DNA of 64,000 bases, from contig SPIB01000001.1 in assembly GCA_004535785.1 (NCBI GenBank), positions 1,285,841 through 1,349,840 of the forward strand, given 5' to 3'. This stretch comes from Gammaproteobacteria bacterium LSUCC0112 (GTDB lineage: Bacteria > Pseudomonadota > Gammaproteobacteria > Pseudomonadales > Pseudohongiellaceae). The position numbers were made by a program, and so were the translations under genes. Under the pieces are notes generated by a model. That model was not told the origin of the DNA. It worked only from the letters and a program-made list of their open reading frames with translations, and did not search any database. The first letter of the stretch is position 1. Every line of letters begins with the position of its first letter. This document shows, piece after piece, positions 8,944 through 18,009 of the stretch.

Positions 8944-10443
8944 ATGTATTTCCGAAGTTGCTCGAGCGACAACAAATCAGGCGTTTCAGTGGCATTTATC
9001 AAGCCAGCGAACACGGCCAGCCTGGGTTTCGGGCGGCGACTGTTGCTGGCAGTAAGTTTGATCATTTCCGGTTTGCTGACACCCCTGGTTTCCCTCGCGC
9101 AAGACGCCGCTGGCACCCTGCTGGATCAGCAGCAACTCGAACGAACTGTCGCGGAGCTGGAGGCTAAAGGCGACACTTGGCATCCCATGATTGCCGAGTC
9201 GATGATCAGTCTGGCCAGATTGAAGCAAGCGGATAACAACCACACGGAAGCGCTGGCCATGCTTGAGCGCGCCGTGCATATCAGCCGGGTCAATCACGGT
9301 TTGTTCAGCCTGCAACAGGCGCCCGCCATCAAAATGCAGATTGCCAGTCACCTAGCGTTGAATGAGTGGCAAGAAGCTGACAGCCTCGAGCAGTACCATT
9401 TTTACATTCACAGTCGCAGTCTTGGCGTGGGCAACCCGGCGTTGATCCCGGCGTTGCTGAGTTATGCCGAGTGGCATGTCGAGGCGTTTGCAGATCGCCG
9501 TGGCGAATTGCCGGCAACCCGTCTGATCGATGCCTATCGTTTGTACAGCGCGGTATTAAGTCTGGTGGATGCTCAACCTGAACCAGAAAAATACCCGCGG
9601 GAACACTACCTCCACCGACTGGCCTATCTGTCCTGGCTGATGCACCGCACCGGCGTCCAAAGCCGTCCGGAAACCCTGTATGCCAAAACCCGGCAGGTGG
9701 ATGATGACTGGATTGAACGATTTACCGAAGGAGAATACCGCCATCACAACAACCCATTCCTGCAGGGTCAGCATGCCCTTGAGCAGATCATCAGTATGCG
9801 CGAGCGCAGGGTAGAGGAGTCAGCCCCGGGTTCCTCAATTCATCGGGAAATGCGCAAATTGCATGCGGAAGCAGTGTTGGATATGGCTGACTGGAATCTG
9901 TTGTTCGATCGGCGGCAAGGTGCTGAAGTTGTCTATCGACAGGCATGGGAATTATTGTCTGATGAGGACGATGCGTTGAAAACGGCCGTGTTCGATCGCA
10001 TGGTATTGATTCCAAGTTTCGAGAATTTTATGCAGCCGGAACGAACTACCGACCTGGCTTCAAGCAGCGCGCCCGCCATGGCCAGTGCGTTTTCATCGGC
10101 AAGGCCAGTGCGTTCCGAACGTTTGCAAACCTGGCCATGGGTAACCATGCGTTTTGATCTGACCCGTAACGGCCGAGTCACCAATGTGGAGTTGCTGGAG
10201 TCCTCAACGGAGATCAATGAATACGTCAGGCGCAACATGGTCATGGCATTGCGCGGGAGTGTCCTGAGACCGACGCTGAACGAAGGCACCCCGGATATCA
10301 CCCGCGGACTTGTCTATCGCTTCCCGTACGACCCGGCCCGTATTGCGGGAAATGTTATTGAGACGGAAACGGCGGCTGAATCCGTAGAATCACTGGACAA
10401 TCAAACGGGTGGCATTGAATCTGCCGCAAATGAAGCGCAATAA
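8944..10443 (+). CDS. Exported protein with TonB-C-like C-terminal domain
   Basis: About 499 residues from ATG 8944, which has a GGAGAG site 7 bp before it. A hydrophobic segment near residues 25-50 ending in SLAQ looks like a signal peptide or anchor. The middle is helical with TPR-like repeats (SMISLARLKQADNNHTEALAMLERA is read as one unit, described here only in part). Residues of about 395-475 resemble the TonB C-terminal fold: MRFDLTRNGRVTNVELLESS, then RNMVMALRGSVLRP, as in energy-transducing TonB proteins. First gene of a long plus-strand cluster that also holds a TolQ/ExbB-like protein, so a force-transducing role is plausible but inferred. A weak TATAAA lies upstream near 8877. Confidence 0.7.
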   Translation: MYFRSCSSDNKSGVSVAFIKPANTASLGFGRRLLLAVSLIISGLLTPLVSLAQDAAGTLLDQQQLERTVAELEAKGDTWHPMIAESMISLARLKQADNNHTEALAMLERAVHISRVNHGLFSLQQAPAIKMQIASHLALNEWQEADSLEQYHFYIHSRSLGVGNPALIPALLSYAEWHVEAFADRRGELPATRLIDAYRLYSAVLSLVDAQPEPEKYPREHYLHRLAYLSWLMHRTGVQSRPETLYAKTRQVDDDWIERFTEGEYRHHNNPFLQGQHALEQIISMRERRVEESAPGSSIHREMRKLHAEAVLDMADWNLLFDRRQGAEVVYRQAWELLSDEDDALKTAVFDRMVLIPSFENFMQPERTTDLASSSAPAMASAFSSARPVRSERLQTWPWVTMRFDLTRNGRVTNVELLESSTEINEYVRRNMVMALRGSVLRPTLNEGTPDITRGLVYRFPYDPARIAGNVIETETAAESVESLDNQTGGIESAANEAQ

Positions 10444-10456
10444 TGCTTTGGCGAAC

Positions 10457-10500
10457 ATGTCTGACTGTCAGACATCAACATCGATCTGCCCTGAGCAGAT
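10457..10500 (+). promoter_or_regulatory. Two tandem stem-loops between cluster genes 1 and 2
   Basis: The 70-bp gap contains ATGTCTGA-CTG-TCAGACAT (10457-10475, perfect 8-bp stem) and ATCTGC-CCTGA-GCAGAT (10484-10500, perfect 6-bp stem). Neither has a T run. The second ends 13 bases before the next ATG and next to its GGAG site, so it could affect translation or mRNA processing. Confidence 0.4.
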
Positions 10501-10513
10501 GGAGTAAGGGAAA

Positions 10514-11920
10514 ATGAAACTGTTGCAACACCGTCTGGTTATTGCCATGGGGCTGTCGGCCGCATTGCTGAGCGCGTGTGAGACAACCCAGCAGACGCAA
10601 TCCAGCATGCCGCAAATGCCATCGATGCCATCGTCGTCGATGCCCTCCATGCCGTCGTCTTCCAGCTCCAGCTCGTCGTCGAGCTCGTCTTCATCGAGTT
10701 CGTCGTCATCAAGCTCTTCATCGTCGAGCTCATCGTCGTCAAGTTCTACGGCATCGAGCTCCTCATCAGGATCGGCGGGTTCTTCCGGGGGCATGCCGTC
10801 AATGCCGTCACCGGGTGCCCGGCAATCCGGCTCGTCAGCGTCCATGCCCGGACTACCCGACTTTTCCAGCGGCCGCAGTTCATCCTCTGGCAGCACCGCC
10901 AGTGCGAATTCTTCGTCAGGTGCGTCCGGTGCCAGCCCGAGCGGCGCAGCCGGCGCGTCAGGCGACATGATGCCAGGCAGCGCAGGTTCCGGTCGTCCGG
11001 CAACGCCAGGTTCAGGCAGTTTGCCGGGTGATCGCACAATGCCAGGCGCTGGCGCTCAAGGGACAGCCAGCTCATCGGGTTCCACAGCCGGCACCGCCAA
11101 TAGCGGTGGATCGCAATCTTCGACCGCCGGCAATGGTGATGGTGGTATCAACGCCAGTGTCAGTGCAGGTGGCGTAACGGTCGGTAGCGACGGAGTGAGT
11201 GTGAGCGCGGGTGGTGTGACCGTCGGCAGTGGGGGTGTGAGCGTAGCGGGTATGCCAGTGGGCGGCGCGCTACCGGGCACCGGCACGGGCACAGGATCCG
11301 GCACTGATCCCGGTATGGGAACAGGCGGCTTTCCAGGTACAGGAAGCGGCGGATTCCCCGGGGGTATACCGGGAGGAAGTATGCCGGGTAGCAGCGCAGG
11401 CATGCCCGGCGGCATAGGCGGTGGCGTGATGACCTCGCGAGATCGTGTTGCGGTACTGGACGGCGCGCTAGGCCGTGGTTATGAGGAATTTGACGGACTG
11501 ATTCTGGCCGAACGCAGTCGTGCACAGCGACAGAGCAACGAAGTCGGAAGTGATCCTGCCGGTCTCTACAATGAACAAGGTGGCGCCGGTGGTATGCCCG
11601 GTGTCGAGTTTCCCGGCCAGGGGCAAGGCGAAGGCGGTCAAGGTGAACAGGGTGGTCTGCCTGGCGGTGTGATCGCCAGCACCAGCTCAGCGGGTCAAGG
11701 CCCACAGAGTGGCGGCTCGGGAGGATCCATGGGTGGCCGGCAAGGCGGACCATCCGCTGAAGCTGAAGGCGCCTATCCTGTCCCTGAGGATATTCCCGGC
11801 GGTGACAACGACGATGTTGTTGCCCGACAGATTCGTGAAGCCGCCATGAATGAACCTGATCCCGAGTTGCGTGAAAGACTTTGGGATGAATATCGACGTT
11901 ATACAGGGCTTTTGCAGTAA
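10514..11920 (+). CDS. Polyserine and glycine-rich lipoprotein of the envelope cluster
   Basis: A 468-residue predicted lipoprotein: the signal peptide ends in the lipobox LLSAC. Residues 48-78 are an unbroken run of 31 serines after Met-Pro-Ser repeats. Then come Ser/Gly/Ala-rich stretches, a short tandem repeat built on GGVTVGSxGVSVS (about residues 219-246) and Gly-Met-Pro-rich segments. Two short stretches look folded: DRVAVLDGALGRGYEEFDGLILAER (described in part) near 312-340 and the C-terminal acidic helix around ELRERLWDEYRRYTG. No family recognised. It is probably tethered to the outer membrane with a long flexible arm. It belongs to the same transcription unit as its neighbours (10 bp to the next gene). 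Confidence 0.75.
   Translation: MKLLQHRLVIAMGLSAALLSACETTQQTQSSMPQMPSMPSSSMPSMPSSSSSSSSSSSSSSSSSSSSSSSSSSSSSSSTASSSSSGSAGSSGGMPSMPSPGARQSGSSASMPGLPDFSSGRSSSSGSTASANSSSGASGASPSGAAGASGDMMPGSAGSGRPATPGSGSLPGDRTMPGAGAQGTASSSGSTAGTANSGGSQSSTAGNGDGGINASVSAGGVTVGSDGVSVSAGGVTVGSGGVSVAGMPVGGALPGTGTGTGSGTDPGMGTGGFPGTGSGGFPGGIPGGSMPGSSAGMPGGIGGGVMTSRDRVAVLDGALGRGYEEFDGLILAERSRAQRQSNEVGSDPAGLYNEQGGAGGMPGVEFPGQGQGEGGQGEQGGLPGGVIASTSSAGQGPQSGGSGGSMGGRQGGPSAEAEGAYPVPEDIPGGDNDDVVARQIREAAMNEPDPELRERLWDEYRRYTGLLQ
10655..10747 (+). repeat. Polyserine-coding tract (31 codons)
   Basis: Thirty-one consecutive serine codons that mix all six serine codons (TCG, TCA, TCT, TCC, AGC, AGT) without a regular DNA period. 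The serine run is therefore kept at the protein level and is not a simple microsatellite. Polyserine linkers are known from secreted proteins of Cellvibrio, Saccharophagus and Teredinibacter. Confidence 0.9.
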
Positions 11921-11930
11921 GGTGGTTGAT

Positions 11931-13127
11931 ATGGCAGTTTTGTTGAGGCAGTTGTTTAAACCTTTGCACGTGCTCAGCTTGGTATTGCTGGTGGCATTGG
12001 GTGCCTGTGCTACCACGTCAGTTAAATCGACCCAGTTTGTGCCCATCATGCAGGGTGATGTGCCTATGGATGACGCGTTGTTGATGGATATCGGTATCCG
12101 GGTTTTTGATCCGGGTATTGATGAAATTGATGAAGATGAACTGGATCGCACGAATCCCGAAATTCGCCGCGCAGAGTCCCGATACGCGCCATACCTGATG
12201 GCCGAAACCCTGCAACGCTCGGGAAACTGGGGCGTTGTCAGGGTATTGCCAGCGCCGACTACTACCATGGATGTCTATCTGGATGGCCAGATCCTGTTGT
12301 CCAACGGCGAAGGTATGATCATCAAGGTGACGGTTACTGACTCAACCGGCAGGCTCTGGTACACGCGCACCTACGAGGAGCATATCAGTCAGTACAACTA
12401 TGATCTGACGCAGCGGCAGTCCCACGATCCTTTTCAGGTCATCTATAACAACATCGCCAACGACTTGTTGGCCTTCCGGCAAGGCTCGGTGTCTGATGAT
12501 CAGATACACACCATTCGAACCGTGTCGGAACTGCAATTTGCAGCCAATTTTGCCCCTGATATTTTTGGCAGCTATCTGAGCAAAAACGAGCGTGGTATCA
12601 CCACGCTGACGCGCTTGCCCGCTGAGAATGATCCGGCGCTGATTCGAATACTCGACATTCGTGAACGTGACAATCTCTTTGTGGATACCGTACAGGACTA
12701 CTATGCGACCTATGCGCGTCAGATGCGTGGTCCCTATGACGCCTGGCGTGAGCAGAGTTTTACAGAGACCATGGCGTTGGAAGAAGCCGAACGCTCTGCG
12801 CGTCGCCGGTTTATCACCGGTGCAGCAGCTATTGCAGGGGGTATTGCCGCGGTAGGGCAAAATAATGCGGGTGCCCAGATGGCCGGCATCACCGGTGTCG
12901 CGGCGGGTGCTTACCTGGTGCGCAGCGGATTTGAGCGCTCACAACAGGCACAGATGCATATCGCTGCCCTGAGCGAGTTGAGTGCATCACTGGAAGCCGA
13001 AGTCGCTCCCAAAGTTATCGAACTGGATGACCGCCAGATTATGTTGACGGGCACAGTCGAAGAACAATATCAGCAATGGCGTGACATCCTGATGGAAATC
13101 TACCTGACGGAAACGGGTGGACTCTGA
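11931..13127 (+). CDS. Lipoprotein of the envelope cluster
   Basis: From ATG 11931 the product is 398 residues with a lipobox (ALGAC) after a clean hydrophobic segment. The central part (LAETLQRSG-type segment, YLDGQILLSNGEGMIIKV, RLWYTRTYEE) looks like a periplasmic alpha/beta domain of the kind in outer-membrane assembly lipoproteins. Residues about 305-345 are Gly/Ala-rich (GAAAIAGGIAAVGQ, GITGVAAGAYLV), like a glycine zipper that could enter a membrane. No named family. The stop shares a base with the next start (TGATG), showing coupling to the TPR protein. Confidence 0.75.
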   Translation: MAVLLRQLFKPLHVLSLVLLVALGACATTSVKSTQFVPIMQGDVPMDDALLMDIGIRVFDPGIDEIDEDELDRTNPEIRRAESRYAPYLMAETLQRSGNWGVVRVLPAPTTTMDVYLDGQILLSNGEGMIIKVTVTDSTGRLWYTRTYEEHISQYNYDLTQRQSHDPFQVIYNNIANDLLAFRQGSVSDDQIHTIRTVSELQFAANFAPDIFGSYLSKNERGITTLTRLPAENDPALIRILDIRERDNLFVDTVQDYYATYARQMRGPYDAWREQSFTETMALEEAERSARRRFITGAAAIAGGIAAVGQNNAGAQMAGITGVAAGAYLVRSGFERSQQAQMHIAALSELSASLEAEVAPKVIELDDRQIMLTGTVEEQYQQWRDILMEIYLTETGGL

Positions 13128-14623
13128 TGTCAGCCGCAGGGAGCGAAAAGATATCGGCCTGGATTTGGGTCGCATTGGCAGCGCTTGTATTGCTGGCGCT
13201 GGCGGTCATTTTTGTGCTGCCCAATGTGGTCCAACAATATGAATTGCCGCTGACACCCCGGGTTGCCCAGCCAATCGTAGAGACGCCTGCCAACCCAGCA
13301 CCCGCGCAAGCGGCGACCCCCGCCTTGTCGCCCTTCGAAGAGGCCCAGATTGCCCGCCAGCGCCGCGAAGCACAGGATGCCTTGGCAAGCCTGCTGGAAC
13401 GCCAGACAGATCTGAACGTCACCAATGTCAGTGCCTGGGCCACTGAGGAATACGACGCGGCTGTCGCCAGTGCGCGCCGCGGTGATGAGTTTTACCGGGT
13501 GGCCAACTTTGCGGATGCCACACTGGCCTATCAGGAAAGTGATCAGGCGCTTGCACAGCTGCAAGAGCGACGACCACAGGAATTCGAAAGACTGATGGCA
13601 TTGGGTGAAGCGGCGCTGCTGGCCTCCAATGCGCCGACGGCGCTGGAAAGCTTTTCATTGGCATCGCAGATTGACCTGACCAGCGCGGCAGCTGTCGATG
13701 GCATGCGTCGCGCGCAAGTGCTGGATGACGTCGAGCGCCTGCTGGCAGAGGGTGATGAATTACAGAATTCAGGCCGTCTTGATGAAGGCCGCGCCTTGTT
13801 CGAGCAGGCGTCTGCACTCGACAGCAGCCATCCACGTATCAGTGAGCTGATGGCACGCAACGCGCAGTTACAGATTGATGCGCGTTTCACACAAGCAATG
13901 TCGGAAGGATTTGCGTTGCTGCAGCAGTCACAGTCAGATCAGGCAATTGTGGCGTTTGAACGCGCCTTGCAAATCAAACCGGGTAACCCGCAGGCTCAGG
14001 AAGCCATCGACCAGACCCGCACTGAGCTGACGTTACAGGCCATCGAAGCGCAGCGCACCCGCGCACTGTCGTTGGAAAGTGCTGAACAATGGAAAGAAGC
14101 CATCTCCGCCTATGACGCCATTCTTGCGCTGGACAGTAATCTGGTTTTTGCACAGGAAGGCCGCGACTATTCTGCACGCCGGGTGCAGCTGGATGAATTG
14201 CTGGAGTTGAATCTCAACAATCCGTTGCGTCTGTCAGAAGCTGCTGCCTTCGACGAAGCAAATGCGGTGTTGAAAATTGCCACGGATCTGGCGCGTGATC
14301 TGTCACAGGATGCCCAAATGTCAATGGGTCCAAGACTGCAGAGTCAGATAACACGCACTGAGCAGCTGCTTCAGCAAATGCAGATCCCTGTACAGTTAAC
14401 ACTGGTGTCCAACAATGCCACGAATGTGACCATTTTCCAGGTTGGGCAACTGGGTACTTTTACCGAAACAACCTTGCAGCTCAAACCCGGTCGTTATGTG
14501 GCAGTTGGCACCCGACCCGGTTACCGCGATGTCCGTGAGGAGTTTGTGGTAGGGTTTGGCCAGCAACTCAATTCCGTGACCATCTCGTGCAACGAGCAGG
14601 TAGCTGCAGTCGACAGGCGCTGA
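13127..14623 (+). CDS. Membrane-anchored TPR protein with PEGA-like C-terminus
   Basis: 498 residues. One N-terminal membrane helix (about residues 12-33) is followed by a Pro/Ala linker and by an all-helical region with at least four TPR-like units (for example DELQNSGRLDEGRALFEQA and QSDQAIVAFERALQIKPG). The last 100 residues switch to beta strands with the PEGA-like pattern LQLKPGRYVAVGTRPGYRDV. Such proteins usually scaffold envelope complexes from the periplasmic side. Sits between a lipoprotein and the PEGA-FGE protein, separated from the latter by 4 bp. Confidence 0.8.
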   Translation: MSAAGSEKISAWIWVALAALVLLALAVIFVLPNVVQQYELPLTPRVAQPIVETPANPAPAQAATPALSPFEEAQIARQRREAQDALASLLERQTDLNVTNVSAWATEEYDAAVASARRGDEFYRVANFADATLAYQESDQALAQLQERRPQEFERLMALGEAALLASNAPTALESFSLASQIDLTSAAAVDGMRRAQVLDDVERLLAEGDELQNSGRLDEGRALFEQASALDSSHPRISELMARNAQLQIDARFTQAMSEGFALLQQSQSDQAIVAFERALQIKPGNPQAQEAIDQTRTELTLQAIEAQRTRALSLESAEQWKEAISAYDAILALDSNLVFAQEGRDYSARRVQLDELLELNLNNPLRLSEAAAFDEANAVLKIATDLARDLSQDAQMSMGPRLQSQITRTEQLLQQMQIPVQLTLVSNNATNVTIFQVGQLGTFTETTLQLKPGRYVAVGTRPGYRDVREEFVVGFGQQLNSVTISCNEQVAAVDRR

Positions 14624-14627
14624 TTCC

Positions 14628-16742
14628 ATGCAGGACAACTCGTATAAACCTGACCATACAGGCATGATCGCGTCTCCGGATGAGATAGACAGCATTACCC
14701 CGGTAGACTTTTCACCGCCACCTCCGCCTCAAAACCGCATCAAGCTGTCCTTGCGCTGGTATCACGTTGTTATTGTTGTTGGGGTGCTGATTGTCAGTGT
14801 GCCGGCCTGGTTTGTATTAACAGCCCGCTCAGTGTTTATTGATGTTAGCCCGGCTGATGCCACGGTGGATGTGGTGAGTGGTTTTGCCGTGCAAGTCGGC
14901 CCGCGCTATTTGATGCGCTCCGGGGATTTTCAGGTACAGGTCAGTGCGCCGGGATATTTTGAAACGCTCGCCGACATTCCGGTAGGCGCCGAACAGGCAC
15001 AGACCCACCCGGTCGAACTTGTTCCGCGACCCGGGCTTGTCAGTGTGCAGGTGCTTGATGGCGAAGGGATGCCGCTGAGTGGTGCGCGTGTGCTGTTGGA
15101 CGGAGTCGACCTGGGTCTGAGCCCATTGCAGGATGTTGAAGTGCCACCCGGCACATACAACTTGCAGGTACAACAACAGCGTTACCTCGACTTCACCACG
15201 ACCATCGACGTCGCGGGCCGGCTACAACCACAAGCCCATGACGTGACGTTATCACCCGCCTGGGCAAATGTGCGTTTTACCACGGTGCCGGCGGGTGCTG
15301 ACATCATTGCCAATGGCGACGTGCTGGGCGTCACGCCCGCACAGATTGAATTGCTGCAAGGTGCTTATGAGATCACCTTGAAGCGCAGCGGATATAAAGC
15401 CTGGCAAGACGATTTACAGGTCAGTGCCGGTGCTGATATCAATCTCGCAGACGTGACGCTTGAAGCAGCTGACGGACTGGTGTTTATCCGCTCGGTGCCT
15501 GGCAATGCCAATGTCACCATCAACGGTGAGTTCCGCGGCCAGACGCCACTGGAAGTGTCACTGCCTCCCGGTCAGGCGCATGATGTCCGACTGTTCCGTA
15601 CCGGATTCAACACGGCATCCAGAACCATCCGCACAACGGCGGAAGAAGAGCAGGACATCACAGTTGCCCTTGACCCGGTGACCAGTCTGGTGCGGGTGAT
15701 TGCCGAACCCGCCGACGCCGAGTTGTATGTTGACGGTGAGCTCAAAGGGGCGGCCAACCAGACCATCGAATTGATTGCCGCCACTCAGCGCATCGAAATT
15801 CGTAAAGAAGGTTTTGTGGCATACGCGACCAACTTTACCTCGCGACCCGGACTTGACCAGGAAATTCGTGTACAACTCAAAACCGAGGAGCAGGCCAGAC
15901 AAGAGTCTATCCAGCCGGTTATCACCAGCGCCGGCGGCCAAACCCTGCATTTGTTTAATCCTTATCCCTACACAATGGGCTCGTCGCGACGCGAACCCGG
16001 TCGACGTGCCAATGAAACCTTGCGCGATGTGAACATGGAAAAACCGTTTTACCTGTCACTGCATCCGGTGACAAACGAGCAGTTCCGACGCTTCCGCGCG
16101 GATCACGCGTCTGGCACCTTGCAGGGCACCTCACTGGATCTGCCCAACCAGCCAGTGGTACAGGTCAACTGGCTGGACGCAGCACTATACGCCAATTGGC
16201 TGAGCGCCCAGGAATCCTTGACGGCGTTTTATGTGATTGAAGAAGGTGCCGTGACCGGAGTCAACGCGGATGCCAACGGCTACCGCCTGCCAACGGAAGC
16301 GGAGTGGGAGTGGGCGGCCCGCGCGGATGGACAAGGTGGCACACGACGCTTTCCCTGGGGTGACACCTGGCCCCCGGGCCCTGAGCATGGCAACTTTGCT
16401 GATGAATCAACAGCAGCGTTCCTCGGCCAGTATTTGCGCGGCGTGAATGACCGTTATGCCGGAACCTCCAATGTGGGATCGTTTGCCGCCAACGCACTTG
16501 GCCTGTTCGACATGGCTGGCAACGTGTCGGAGTGGGTGCATGATGTGTACGGCGCGGTCAGTGGATTAAGCAGTGTGCGTGAAACCGATCCCATCGGCCC
16601 GGATGAAGGGCGATATCGCACCATCAAAGGCTCAAGTTGGGCACATGGCACGATGACCGAGCTGAGGCCATCTTTCCGTGATTTTGGTGAAGAGCCGCGC
16701 AACGACCTTGGTTTTCGTGTCGCCCGGTACCTGGGGAATTGA
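14628..16742 (+). CDS. PEGA-repeat and formylglycine-generating-enzyme-like (FGE) fusion protein
   Basis: 704 residues. A short cytoplasmic tail rich in proline precedes one membrane helix (about residues 45-65). Four or so PEGA-type beta repeats follow (for example PPGTYNLQVQQQRYLDF, LQGAYEITLKRSGYKAW, LPPGQAHDVRLFRTGF). From about residue 440 there is an FGE/SUMF1-like domain: YTMGSSRREPGRRANE, YLSLHPVTNEQFRRF, GYRLPTEAEWEWAARA, NALGLFDMAGNVSEWV, and the terminal NDLGFRVARYL. Many bacterial members bind ligands or polysaccharide and are not true sulfatase activators; I see no way to tell here. Domain order places PEGA and FGE in the periplasm. Confidence 0.88.
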   Translation: MQDNSYKPDHTGMIASPDEIDSITPVDFSPPPPPQNRIKLSLRWYHVVIVVGVLIVSVPAWFVLTARSVFIDVSPADATVDVVSGFAVQVGPRYLMRSGDFQVQVSAPGYFETLADIPVGAEQAQTHPVELVPRPGLVSVQVLDGEGMPLSGARVLLDGVDLGLSPLQDVEVPPGTYNLQVQQQRYLDFTTTIDVAGRLQPQAHDVTLSPAWANVRFTTVPAGADIIANGDVLGVTPAQIELLQGAYEITLKRSGYKAWQDDLQVSAGADINLADVTLEAADGLVFIRSVPGNANVTINGEFRGQTPLEVSLPPGQAHDVRLFRTGFNTASRTIRTTAEEEQDITVALDPVTSLVRVIAEPADAELYVDGELKGAANQTIELIAATQRIEIRKEGFVAYATNFTSRPGLDQEIRVQLKTEEQARQESIQPVITSAGGQTLHLFNPYPYTMGSSRREPGRRANETLRDVNMEKPFYLSLHPVTNEQFRRFRADHASGTLQGTSLDLPNQPVVQVNWLDAALYANWLSAQESLTAFYVIEEGAVTGVNADANGYRLPTEAEWEWAARADGQGGTRRFPWGDTWPPGPEHGNFADESTAAFLGQYLRGVNDRYAGTSNVGSFAANALGLFDMAGNVSEWVHDVYGAVSGLSSVRETDPIGPDEGRYRTIKGSSWAHGTMTELRPSFRDFGEEPRNDLGFRVARYLGN

Positions 16743-16744
16743 CG

Positions 16745-17071
16745 ATGACACTAACCAGACGCTTGATACGAAACTTGTTGCTGGCGGTGACCGCCGTCAC
16801 AGTCGCTTACGCAGCCACGCTGTATGCTCAAACCGCACAACAGGAAGCGGCGCAGCCGCCAGCTGACGTGCAGGGCCAGGAGCAGGAACAAGCTCAGAAT
16901 CAGACAGAGAGCGAGCCCGCAGCTGAGGACAGTACGCAAGATGCCGCGGCGCAGCCATTGCCGGATATCGATAGCCAGCCGATTCAGCCGGGCGCACGCA
17001 GCAGTGGACGTTTTATCCCGTCCGAGCAGATTTCGCAGGATCTGGGTGTGTCATTTCCGGTTGATATTTGA
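16745..17071 (+). CDS. Small exported protein of the envelope cluster
   Basis: About 108 residues from ATG 16745, which has GGGGA 8 bases upstream. An N-terminal signal-type helix (LIRNLLLAVTAVTVAYAA) precedes a low-complexity region rich in Gln, Glu and Ala. Only the last 25 residues look conserved in style (GRFIPSEQISQDLGVSFPVDI read in part), which suggests that a short C-terminal peptide is the working part. No family known to me. Begins 2 bp after the PEGA-FGE stop. Confidence 0.65.
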   Translation: MTLTRRLIRNLLLAVTAVTVAYAATLYAQTAQQEAAQPPADVQGQEQEQAQNQTESEPAAEDSTQDAAAQPLPDIDSQPIQPGARSSGRFIPSEQISQDLGVSFPVDI

Positions 17072-17148
17072 GGCACTGAACCAGGCACTGAACAATATAA
17101 CCCCAAACAAACAGGCGGCATGATGCGCCGCAGGGCAGGAAGCAAGGC

Positions 17149-18009
17149 ATGAAACACAAGTACCTATCGGAAGTTATCTACCAACTGTTTGCGCTGGTGA
17201 TTGTGATTATTATTGTGCATGCCGTGTATGTGGCAGTGATCAGACCCAATGCCGATATCATTCTGGAACAACAGGCTGCCATGCAGCAGGCCGACGAGAG
17301 TTACGTCCCGGATCAGTCGATCTACGTGATCATGCGCGATTTTGAACAGGAGACCTGCATCATCCTGTTTTTCTGGGCAATGATCATCATTGGCATGAAG
17401 GCCTCGCGCACCATGAAAGAGCGTGCACTACTGGAGCGGGAGATGCTGCAGGTATCAGCAGGCACCAGTATCCTGCCGGAAGATGCCCGCCAGTTTGCAC
17501 GACCGGTGCAGGCGTTGCCGCCACATGAGCAACTGTTTTTATTGCCCCGCGCCTTGCTGGCCGGGCTGCATCGCTTTGGCACCACACGCAGTGTGCAGGA
17601 TGCCGCGGCCACGGTCAGCGGCGTTTGTGAAAGTGAATCCGACCGGCTGGAAAGTGAGCTGACCATCGTTCGCTACATCGCCTGGGCTATCCCATCCATC
17701 GGCTTTCTTGGAACCGTCCGTGGTATCGGTACCGCGCTGGGTCAGGCCCAGCAGGCTGTGAATGGCGACATTATGGGAGTCACCATGAGTCTGGGCGTGG
17801 CCTTCAACTCAACCTTTGTAGCATTGGTGACCAGCATCATGCTGATGTTCCTGTTGCATCAGTTGTCACTGATTCAGGACCGGCTGGTGCTGGACTCCGA
17901 GAATTACTGCAACGAACATCTGATTGCCTACCTGCAGGTGCCAGAGCGCACTGGGTCACGCAGTGGCGCTCGACAGCACAATGATGAGCAACAGGTAGCG
18001 CCGGCATGA
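17149..18009 (+). CDS. MotA/TolQ/ExbB-type proton channel family protein
   Basis: 286 residues with four predicted membrane helices (about 8-32, 66-84, 173-195, 205-240) and a cytoplasmic region between helices 2 and 3. The segment PSIGFLGTVRGIGTALGQA at about 180-198 corresponds to the conserved GLLGTVxG loop of TolQ and ExbB, and VAFNSTFVALVTSI to the last pore helix. Proteins of this family form pentameric stators that use proton or sodium flow to move a partner anchored by one helix. Here the partners are likely the two vWA proteins encoded just downstream, as no ordinary exbD, tolR or motB is present. Overlaps the next gene by four bases. Confidence 0.88.
   Translation: MKHKYLSEVIYQLFALVIVIIIVHAVYVAVIRPNADIILEQQAAMQQADESYVPDQSIYVIMRDFEQETCIILFFWAMIIIGMKASRTMKERALLEREMLQVSAGTSILPEDARQFARPVQALPPHEQLFLLPRALLAGLHRFGTTRSVQDAAATVSGVCESESDRLESELTIVRYIAWAIPSIGFLGTVRGIGTALGQAQQAVNGDIMGVTMSLGVAFNSTFVALVTSIMLMFLLHQLSLIQDRLVLDSENYCNEHLIAYLQVPERTGSRSGARQHNDEQQVAPA

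Noticed and set aside
11056-11415. Proline-rich reading frame on the minus strand inside the Gly/Ser-rich lipoprotein gene
   Set aside because: A shadow of a GC-rich repetitive coding region; no start signal.
17072-17148. Direct repeat GGCACTGAAC and small GCGGC/GCCGC hairpin before the channel gene
   Set aside because: Too short to call as a regulatory element without comparison.
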